Assembly (NCBI GenBank): GCA_020720905.1
Contig: DYNT01000028.1
Span: 1 to 11,097 of the forward strand
Length of the DNA stretch: 11,097 nt
Source of the DNA: Micavibrio aeruginosavorus
Lineage (GTDB): Bacteria > Pseudomonadota > Alphaproteobacteria > UBA9219
Direction: 5' to 3'
Positions 6,169 through 11,097 of this stretch are shown piece by piece. A program made the position numbers and the translations under genes. The notes below the pieces were generated by a model. The model was not told the origin of the DNA. It did no database searches and saw nothing but the letters and a program-made list of their open reading frames with translations. Within the stretch, counting starts at the first letter, position 1; every line of letters starts with the position of its first letter.

Positions 6169-7803
6169 ATGAATCCATGCCGCTCCTTTCTTCGCCTTGT
6201 CCTCCTTGTGTGCGCTCTTGCCTTTGGCGGCAGCGCCCTCGCCTCGGCCAATGATGCGCCACCTGTGCCTGATACGCCGCTGGCGCGGTTCTTAACGCAA
6301 AGCACTGTAACGCTTGATGGCTATCCTTTGAATAAGGACGAACTGTTTCAGCTTTACCAAAGCCGCGTTTTTCATCCTGTATGGGATTCCCAATCCGCAA
6401 CAGGGCGGGACGCCATGGCCGCCTTTCTTGAATCGATAAAAGCTTATATCACTTATCACGGGCTGGACGATAAGCCTTTTGCTTTTTCCCTTATAGCCTC
6501 CTTGCTGAATAAAACAGACGATGAAGCCGCTTCGCTTAAACTGGATGTTCTTATGACGGACAGCTTGTTTAAACTGGCGCACAGGATTCACGGGGACGGC
6601 GTGACGTTGGCTCAGCTTTATGCCGGATGGCCCTTTGCGCGCACAACGCCTGCCTATGGCGCAGAAATTGCCGCCGCGATCAAAGATAACAAGCTAAGCG
6701 AGTATTTCACGGCGCAAGCGCCCTTAGACCTTGATTATACAAGGCTGGCCACAACGCTGCAAACCTATCGCGCCATGAAGGATAAGGGGACGTGGCCGCG
6801 CATCGCGCAAGGCGAAACCATCCGCTTGGGTGAAGTCAGCCCCCGCCTTGAAGCCATTAAGGCGAGGCTGGAGGCGGAAGGCTACGCCCTCCCCACTGTG
6901 GCCGAAGGCGCTGATCCTTTGCTTTACACGCAAGAAATGCAGGCCGTCGTCATTGAGTATCAGGCAAGAAACGGGCTTGATGCGGATGGCACAATCGGCA
7001 GCAAAACCGTTGCGGCTATGAACAAGTCCTTGGACGAACGTATTGGCCAAATAAGGGCGAATATGGAGCGCAAACGTCATATGAACAGCGCCTTTCCGGC
7101 GCGGTATGCCCTTGTCAACATGGCCAACACAACGATTCAGCTTATCGAAAACGGGCAACGGGTCTATTATGCCCCTGTCATTACGGGGCGCACGACCCGC
7201 AAGACTCCCTTTATTCACAGCGCTATTCGCAGCGTGATTTTTAATCCCTCATGGCATGTGCCTGCCAAAATCGCACGCGAAGATATTCTGCCCAAACTTC
7301 GAAAAGACCCCCACTATCTTGAGAAAATGGGCTTTGTCATTAATGGCAGCGCCGACGATCCGCATGGCGCGACCATTGATTGGAATGAGATCAGTAAAAG
7401 CGAGTTTAATTTCCGGCTTCGTCAATCGCCTGGAGAATTGAACTCATTGGGGCGTATCAAATTTGATTTTGATAATGAGTTTGCCGTTTATATGCATGGC
7501 ACGCCACATGAAGAATTGTTTGCCAAGGCCGACCGTCATCTTAGCTCTGGCTGCGTTCGCTTGCAGGATCCAGAGGCCTTTGCCGTCATGGTTCTTGCTG
7601 GCAATGAGGGGTTCTGGACGCAGGATAAGGTACAGGCCGAAATTGAAAAAGGGCGCACGCACTGGCTTAAAGTCGCCAATCCCCTGCCGCTTTTTATTGT
7701 TTATGAGACCGTTTATTTTCCAACAGCGGAAAGCGCCCCTTACTTCGCCCCAGATACCTACAATTACGATAGGATCCTTCTGAACGCGCTTGAGACTCTT
7801 TGA
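6169..7803 (+). CDS. YcbB-type L,D-transpeptidase, secreted
   Basis: It probably forms 3-3 cross-links in peptidoglycan in the periplasm. The 544-residue product starts with a signal peptide (MNPCRSFLRL, a Leu/Val core, then GGSALASA, cut near residue 27). A helical N-terminal scaffold region follows, then a peptidoglycan-binding-like helix bundle (about 250-290, with EYQARNGLDADGTIGSKTV), and the YkuD catalytic domain. The domain has MHGTP with His443 and SSGCVR with the catalytic Cys462. The layout and the HGTP-to-SSGCVR spacing match the LdtD/YcbB group. The reading frame stays open back to 5995, but that part is translated REP repeat. ATG 6169 gives the best signal peptide yet has no clear ribosome binding site; ATG 6112 remains possible. 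It converges on fliE with 31 bases between stops and no clear terminator. Confidence 0.9.
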   Translation: MNPCRSFLRLVLLVCALAFGGSALASANDAPPVPDTPLARFLTQSTVTLDGYPLNKDELFQLYQSRVFHPVWDSQSATGRDAMAAFLESIKAYITYHGLDDKPFAFSLIASLLNKTDDEAASLKLDVLMTDSLFKLAHRIHGDGVTLAQLYAGWPFARTTPAYGAEIAAAIKDNKLSEYFTAQAPLDLDYTRLATTLQTYRAMKDKGTWPRIAQGETIRLGEVSPRLEAIKARLEAEGYALPTVAEGADPLLYTQEMQAVVIEYQARNGLDADGTIGSKTVAAMNKSLDERIGQIRANMERKRHMNSAFPARYALVNMANTTIQLIENGQRVYYAPVITGRTTRKTPFIHSAIRSVIFNPSWHVPAKIAREDILPKLRKDPHYLEKMGFVINGSADDPHGATIDWNEISKSEFNFRLRQSPGELNSLGRIKFDFDNEFAVYMHGTPHEELFAKADRHLSSGCVRLQDPEAFAVMVLAGNEGFWTQDKVQAEIEKGRTHWLKVANPLPLFIVYETVYFPTAESAPYFAPDTYNYDRILLNALETL

Positions 7804-7834
7804 GAAAGGGACAAAGGTTACGCCCAAAAGTCTA

Positions 7835-8155
7835 TTAAATCGATGTGCGGATGACTTCTTGATAGGCTGAAATGACTTTATCACGGATTGATGTCACCGT
7901 TTGCATCATCACTTCCGCGTTGCTCACAGCCAGAATAACATCTTGCAAATCAGCCTTGCCAACAGCGCCCTTGGCCGCCATCTCTTCGCTGTTCTTGATG
8001 CTTTGAACGGCATCGCCCAAAAAATCGCTCAGCGCATCGGAAAACGTATCACCCTTCTGGTCAACAGGCGCCAGCATAGAAGAATCTTTGATCCCAAGAC
8101 CAGCCCCGTCGGCTTGACGATAGGCGGAAAGGACATTGGAGACGTTCATGACCAT
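7835..8155 (-). CDS. fliE: flagellar hook-basal body protein FliE
   Basis: FliE links the MS ring and export gate to the proximal rod and is one of the first proteins exported. The 106-residue product has the family layout: a variable N-terminus, then GDTFSDALSDFLGDAVQSI (about 35-53) and the C-terminal DLQDVILAVSNAEVMMQTVTS (about 69-89) with a final helix ending AYQEVIRTSI. Length is normal. The start at 8155 has GGGGAG seven to eight bases upstream; an in-frame ATG two codons in is less well placed. It is the last gene of flgB-flgC-fliE, 15 bases after flgC. The genes fliQ, fliR and flhB, which often follow fliE, are not here. Confidence 0.95.
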   Translation of the reverse strand: MVMNVSNVLSAYRQADGAGLGIKDSSMLAPVDQKGDTFSDALSDFLGDAVQSIKNSEEMAAKGAVGKADLQDVILAVSNAEVMMQTVTSIRDKVISAYQEVIRTSI

Positions 8156-8170
8156 CGGTTTTCTCCCCTA

Positions 8171-8590
8171 CTAATTTCTAAGCAAATCAATCGTGCGCAA
8201 TAACATAGAGCGCGACGATTCAATGACGTTAAGGTTGGCATCGTAAGAGCGCTGCGTTTCCCGCATATCCATGCTCTCCATAATCGGCTTGACATTGGGC
8301 GTCATCACATAACCTTGGGCATCGGCAGCGGGATGAGAAGGATCAAACTTGCGAATAAACTCACTGTTGTCCTTTCTGACATCGGCGACCTTCACCTTAT
8401 AAATCCCTTGAGCGCGATCAAACTCATTCTTAAAAGTCACCACTTGACGCTGATAGGGTTTGTCCTGAGGCGTCGCAGGCGTCGTTGAAGCATTGGCGAT
8501 GTTTTCAGCAATGACCTTCATGCGCGTTGATTGCGCCCGCAAGCCAGAGCTTGCGATCGACATCACCGAGGTCAAATCAGAGGTCGCCAT
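8171..8590 (-). CDS. flgC: flagellar basal-body rod protein FlgC
   Basis: FlgC is one of the proximal rod subunits of the flagellum, exported through the flagellar type III apparatus and assembled in the periplasm. The 139-residue product has the rod/hook N-terminal motif (SIASSGLRAQSTRMKVIAEN followed by IANA, about 11-34) and the C-terminal helix NLNVIESSRSMLLRTIDLL, which pack together in the rod. A GTG three codons upstream (8597-8599) is in frame, but the ribosome binding site AGGGAG (8600-8605 region, reading on the minus strand) lies eight bases before the ATG whose first base is 8590, and that start fits other FlgC proteins. It is 15 bases after flgB. Confidence 0.95.
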   Translation of the reverse strand: MATSDLTSVMSIASSGLRAQSTRMKVIAENIANASTTPATPQDKPYQRQVVTFKNEFDRAQGIYKVKVADVRKDNSEFIRKFDPSHPAADAQGYVMTPNVKPIMESMDMRETQRSYDANLNVIESSRSMLLRTIDLLRN

Positions 8591-8605
8591 CGCATCCACT
8601 CCCTA

Positions 8606-9001
8606 TTATTTGCCAATGGCAAGTTTAAGAAGCCCCATAAACTTCTGATAGATTGAGGCGTCCGCCTGAAACTCAACCGTGGTTTTAGAGACTTCCATCA
8701 TCTGTTGTTCAAGATCAACCGAGTTGCCCGTCGGGAGAACTTCAAACGACTTCATCGTTTTTGTCGCGGCATTGACCCCCGCCATTGATGCGGGCGTGAT
8801 ATGGCGATCATTCGTCACCGCCATGCCACTGCTGGCTGACTTCAGCGTATCGGCAAAGCTTGCAAAAGGCATAAGCTCCTTGGCCTTATAGGCTGGCGTG
8901 TTGGCGTTCGCGACGTTTTGCGCCAGCACAGCCTGCTTCTGTCCCAGATAAGACATCTTCTGAGACATAAGGCTTAAGATACCACCATCCATAAGCGACA
9001 T
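8606..9001 (-). CDS. flgB: flagellar basal-body rod protein FlgB
   Basis: FlgB is a proximal rod subunit, exported early and placed next to FliE. The 131-residue product has the rod motif YLGQKQAVLAQNVANANTPA (about 18-37), the middle loop with HITP (about 67-70) and the C-terminal VDLEQQMMEVSKTTVEFQA (about 95-113). Length is normal for FlgB. AAAAGGA lies eight bases before the start on the minus strand. It is the first gene of flgB-flgC-fliE. A possible -10 box TATAGT lies on the minus strand at 9032-9027, giving a very short leader, with only a weak -35 (TTATGG, 18 bases off). Confidence 0.95.
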   Translation of the reverse strand: MSLMDGGILSLMSQKMSYLGQKQAVLAQNVANANTPAYKAKELMPFASFADTLKSASSGMAVTNDRHITPASMAGVNAATKTMKSFEVLPTGNSVDLEQQMMEVSKTTVEFQADASIYQKFMGLLKLAIGK

Positions 9002-9117
9002 AGGCGAATCCTTTTGTTAGGAGTTAACTATACCACAGTTTTTTCATCCGCCATAATTGTTACGGACGGGAAATGAACTTTGGAGAAATTATGGTTTGAG
9101 CCTTTTGAAAAACAAAA

Positions 9118-9155
9118 AACCTTGTCATTCCCGCTTTCTCGGGAATGACAAGGTT
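9118..9155. repeat. REP-like perfect palindrome
   Basis: AACCTTGTCATTCCCG (9118-9133) pairs base for base with CGGGAATGACAAGGTT (9140-9155) across the six-base loop CTTTCT, a perfect 16-bp stem. The GTCAT-CC-G core is shared with the hairpins near 6016 and 6073, so it looks like a longer member of the same family. It lies between divergent flgB and the solo FlhB_C gene. No T run follows, so it does not look like an ordinary intrinsic terminator. Confidence 0.88.
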
Positions 9156-9178
9156 ATTATTGGTTTTCCAATCTCATG

Positions 9179-9187
9179 CCCCCCCCC
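9179..9187 (+). repeat. nine-C homopolymer run
   Basis: Nine consecutive C follow an ATG at 9176 and lie 49 bases before the chosen start of the solo FlhB_C gene. It is in non-coding DNA under the preferred start. Long C runs are prone to slippage and to base-call error. Confidence 0.8.
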
Positions 9188-9235
9188 TTATTCGGCTCTT
9201 GTAAGAGAAAAACAGGTTGGTTAGGCTTATCCACC

Positions 9236-9601
9236 ATGACCTATACCGATAAAAAGGATTCTCCATCGCCCTACCTCCCCCTTAAACGGGTGGGCGAACG
9301 CGCCGTGGCTGTGGCGTTGACGGCCAACGAATCGCGCCCCGATCAACCGGCCTTGATGACAGCTTCTGGCCGAGGCCATTTAGCCGAAGAAATCCTTGAT
9401 ATTGCCTTTGCGAACGGCATCCCTGTACGAGAAGATTGCGCCTTGGCTGAATTGCTGGCACAACTTGATCTTGACACCCCCATTCCCAGCGAAGCCATCG
9501 TTCTGGTGGCGGAAATTCTTGCCAAAGTTTATGAAGCCAACGCGGCGCGTGCGAAGGGTTCCTCCTTGGCTCCCGCTCTACACTCGATGAAAGGCGCCTG
9601 A
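9236..9601 (+). CDS. solo FlhB C-terminal-domain protein (FlhX-like)
   Basis: The 121-residue product is a stand-alone version of the cytoplasmic domain of the export switch FlhB/YscU. It has the characteristic line AVAVALTANE (about 23-32), then ASGRGHLAEEILDIAFANGIP (about 43-63), EDCALAELLAQLDLDTPIP (66-84) and VAEILAKVYEAN (91-102), as in the part of FlhB after its cleavage site. The cleavage motif NPTH and all membrane segments are absent. Solo proteins of this kind (called FlhX in some bacteria) can partly replace the cleaved FlhB fragment, so a role in switching export substrate is inferred. Start 9236 has AGG ten bases upstream; the earlier ATG 9176 precedes a C run and adds residues unlike the family. 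Its stop overlaps the next start (TGATG). Confidence 0.82.
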   Translation: MTYTDKKDSPSPYLPLKRVGERAVAVALTANESRPDQPALMTASGRGHLAEEILDIAFANGIPVREDCALAELLAQLDLDTPIPSEAIVLVAEILAKVYEANAARAKGSSLAPALHSMKGA

Positions 9602-9873
9602 TGACAGCATCATCCCTTCCAGAAACGCTTTCCGAACTGAATGCGTTATGCCGTTATTTTATGGACGCTGAATCGAAAATACGGCAAGGCGAACCCGTCG
9701 ATATGACAGGCCTTGATCGGCGCGTAAAAGAAATATGCCAAACAGTCCAAAACTCAATGGTGGATCAGCAACAGCAGTATTTGCCAGAGCTCACGGCGCT
9801 TTTAGGGCTTCTTTCATCGTGCGAGGCTGCCCTTCTTGCTCATCCCCCCAAGGACGGCGATCATGACGCCTAA
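9601..9873 (+). CDS. small helical protein of unknown function in fliOP operon
   Basis: I do not recognise this 90-residue protein. It appears almost fully helical, with no signal peptide or membrane segment: helix about 6-26, a turn with GEPVDMTG, then a long amphipathic stretch (about 38-80) with QQQQ near residue 58 and a hydrophobic C-terminal part (LLGLLSSCEAALL). Size, helix layout and place resemble the flagellar export chaperones FlgN and FliT, but no diagnostic motif supports that, so it is only a guess. It overlaps the preceding gene by one base (TGATG) and fliO by eleven, so translation is probably coupled and the product belongs to flagellar export or its control. Confidence 0.7.
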   Translation: MTASSLPETLSELNALCRYFMDAESKIRQGEPVDMTGLDRRVKEICQTVQNSMVDQQQQYLPELTALLGLLSSCEAALLAHPPKDGDHDA

Positions 9874-10177
9874 TCCCGATCCTGACTCCGTCTCGTGGCT
9901 GCGCTTTCTCTTTGCCTCTGTGACCGTCATTGGCTTGATGGCGGCGCTTGGATGGGGTCTTAAATATGTCTCGATGCGCGGTTGGTTGACGCAGCGCGGG
10001 ACGGCAAAGAACCGCCTTAAGGTTGTTGCCAGCTTGTCCTTAGACACACGGCGACGCCTCGTCATCGCGCAGTGCGATGATCAAGAATATAACCTTCTTT
10101 TAGGCATAAACGGCGACATCCTTTTGTCCACGCGCCCTTGCGTGCCCCCCGCTTCCAATCACGGCTCCTCATCATGA
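9863..10177 (+). CDS. fliO: flagellar biosynthesis protein FliO
   Basis: FliO is a small membrane protein that helps assemble the FliP ring of the flagellar export gate. The 104-residue product has one membrane helix (about 12-32, ending in GWGLKYV) and a cytoplasmic part with LKVVASLSLDTRRRLVIAQC (about 53-72) and YNLLLGINGDILLS, the typical FliO wording. Length fits the short alphaproteobacterial form. AAGGA at 9850-9854 lies eight bases before the ATG, and the start lies inside the previous gene. Its stop overlaps the fliP start as ATGA. FliO is poorly conserved, but position directly before fliP supports the call. Confidence 0.85.
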   Translation: MTPNPDPDSVSWLRFLFASVTVIGLMAALGWGLKYVSMRGWLTQRGTAKNRLKVVASLSLDTRRRLVIAQCDDQEYNLLLGINGDILLSTRPCVPPASNHGSSS

Positions 10178-10953
10178 TAAAACGCTTTCTCCCTCTTCTG
10201 GCGCTTACCAGCCTTGGCCTTTTCTTTTTCTTGCCGGTTGAGGCTATGGCACAAAATATCAGCCTTGATCTAGGCCAAGGCCCTACCACATCAGGACGCT
10301 TGATCCAATTCACCCTACTGATGACGGTCTTGACACTCGCGCCGTCCATTTTGATCATGATCACCTGTTTCACACGCGTGATCGTTGTCTTGTCGTTCGT
10401 TCGCACAGCTATTGGAGCGCAGCAAACGCCGCCCAATATCGTTCTTATCAGCCTTGCGCTTTTTCTGACCTTTTTTGTGATGCAGCCCGTCTTTGAACAG
10501 TCATGGGATCAAGGCCTTAAACCCCTTATCAACAATGAAATTGATGAAGAAACCTCCTTCACGCGCAGCCTTGAACCTTTTTCCGACTTTATGCTGAAAC
10601 ACACACGCGAAAAGGATATGGTTCTGTTCATGGATATGGCCAAGATTGAGCAACCCAAAGCGCCTACGAAAACAGACACATCACAAAAAGTTGAGAAACC
10701 AAGCCCCCCTATCCGTGCGCTCATCCCTGCCTTTATGATCTCGGAACTTCGCCGCGCCTTTGAAATAGGCTTTTTGGTGTTTTTACCATTTCTTATCATT
10801 GATATGATAATTGCTTCTATTCTGATGTCTATGGGCATGATGATGCTGCCGCCCACAGTTATCTCGCTACCCTTTAAGATCATCTTTTTCGTTTTGGTTG
10901 ATGGGTGGTATCTTATCTCTGGCAGCCTTGTCCAAAGTTATGGCGGCGGGTGA
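10174..10953 (+). CDS. fliP: flagellar export gate protein FliP
   Basis: FliP forms the pentameric core of the flagellar type III export gate in the inner membrane. The 259-residue product has a cleavable signal peptide (residues 1-26, ending AMA before Gln27), a first membrane pair with LAPSILIMITCFTRVIVVLS (55-74), then TPPNIVLISLALFLTFFVM (85-103), a periplasmic segment (about 104-180) with FMLKHTREKDMVLFM, and the conserved end IPAFMISELRRAFEIGF (184-200), a membrane helix, MGMMMLPPTVISLPFK and VLVDGWYL. The periplasmic segment has a Lys/Pro/Thr-rich stretch (about 161-179) that seems longer than usual. The start at 10174 overlaps fliO by four bases; the frame extends upstream but lacks the signal peptide fit. 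Confidence 0.96.
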   Translation: MIKRFLPLLALTSLGLFFFLPVEAMAQNISLDLGQGPTTSGRLIQFTLLMTVLTLAPSILIMITCFTRVIVVLSFVRTAIGAQQTPPNIVLISLALFLTFFVMQPVFEQSWDQGLKPLINNEIDEETSFTRSLEPFSDFMLKHTREKDMVLFMDMAKIEQPKAPTKTDTSQKVEKPSPPIRALIPAFMISELRRAFEIGFLVFLPFLIIDMIIASILMSMGMMMLPPTVISLPFKIIFFVLVDGWYLISGSLVQSYGGG

Positions 10954-10955
10954 TC

Positions 10956-11097
10956 ATGTCTGAAAAAAAACTTAGCGATCTTGATTTTGTTGATTTGTAT
11001 GTTTGCTTGGAGGGCGAGGCCGCCCCCCATTATCACAAACAAGTCAGCAGCTCGAACGATGGCAACGATTGCGAAGTGCCCAGTGACTATCTGGACG
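10956..11097 (+). CDS. partial gene after fliP, unknown, cut by window edge
   Basis: An ATG two bases after the fliP stop opens a frame that stays open to the window edge, giving 47 residues. They begin MSEKKLSDLDFVDLYVCLEG and continue with an acidic, Ser/Asn/Asp-rich stretch containing two Cys and two His. No signal peptide or membrane segment is seen in this part. I do not recognise it. The close spacing argues for co-translation with fliP. A run of eight A (10963-10970) lies just after the start codon. It could be a flagellar accessory gene or a spurious frame; the absence of stops over 47 codons is only weak support. Confidence 0.5.
   Translation, partial: MSEKKLSDLDFVDLYVCLEGEAAPHYHKQVSSSNDGNDCEVPSDYLD

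Noticed and set aside
8591..8599. GTG start at 8599 for flgC
   Set aside because: The ribosome binding site overlaps or touches that codon and is correctly spaced only for the ATG at 8590.
9024..9031. CtrA-like half site TTAACTAT near flgB
   Set aside because: It has one mismatch to the half site and no second TTAA at the right distance.
9118..9155. Intrinsic terminator between flgB and the fliOP operon
   Set aside because: Neighbouring genes diverge, so nothing needs terminating here, and no T run follows the stem.
9176..9235. Earlier start ATG 9176 for the solo FlhB_C gene
   Set aside because: It runs straight into the nine-C run, has no ribosome binding site and adds residues unlike the family.
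1..11097. CRISPR array, transposase, prophage or toxin-antitoxin module
   Set aside because: No regularly spaced repeats, no transposase or phage genes. The RatA name recalls a toxin, but no antitoxin partner is beside it and the family is mainly COQ10-like.

Overview
The window looks like a chromosomal segment of an alphaproteobacterium with middling GC content (judged by eye, not counted). The reasons are the divergent start of pyrB opposite a DUF59-type Mrp, a RatA/COQ10-like START protein, the flgB-flgC-fliE cluster, a FliP with the C-terminal wording usual in this class, and palindromic repeats whose chance translation gives the 'IPAFAGMT' and 'MPAKAGI' strings common in proteobacterial intergenic DNA. 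The genus cannot be told. All genes appear intact except the last, which runs off the right edge.

Layout. (1) 1-360: a long gene-free leader with a pyrimidine-rich tandem repeat and two competing RNA hairpins just before rpsF. (2) 361-1816: ribosomal protein operon rpsF-rpsR-rplI, closed by a clear intrinsic terminator at 1845-1884. (3) 2017-2769: yebC/TACO1, tail to tail with mrp (apbC, minus strand, 2777-3868). (4) 3974-5497: pyrB then plsY, tail to tail with a ratA/COQ10-like gene (5482-5919, minus strand) and overlapping it by 16 bp. (5) 5920-6168: an inverted pair of REP-like hairpins. (6) 6169-7803: a YcbB-type L,D-transpeptidase. (7) 7835-9001, minus strand: flgB-flgC-fliE, the proximal rod and its adapter. 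(8) 9002-9235: a divergent control region with a third REP-like hairpin and a run of nine C. (9) 9236 to the right end, plus strand: a solo FlhB C-terminal-domain protein, a small unknown helical protein, fliO, fliP and the start of an unknown gene, joined by overlapping stops and starts.

How they work together. The left half is housekeeping: ribosome assembly with probable S6:S18 feedback on its own mRNA, translation quality (YebC), Fe-S cluster delivery (Mrp), pyrimidine and phospholipid synthesis. The right half is flagellar: export gate (FliO, FliP, possibly tuned by the solo FlhB_C protein) and proximal rod (FliE, FlgB, FlgC), transcribed away from a shared 234-bp region. The L,D-transpeptidase lies tail to tail with the rod operon but is not part of it.

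I found no wholly new system. The least explained parts are the solo FlhB_C gene plus the 90-residue unknown at the head of the fliOP operon, the rpsF leader, and the REP-like elements.
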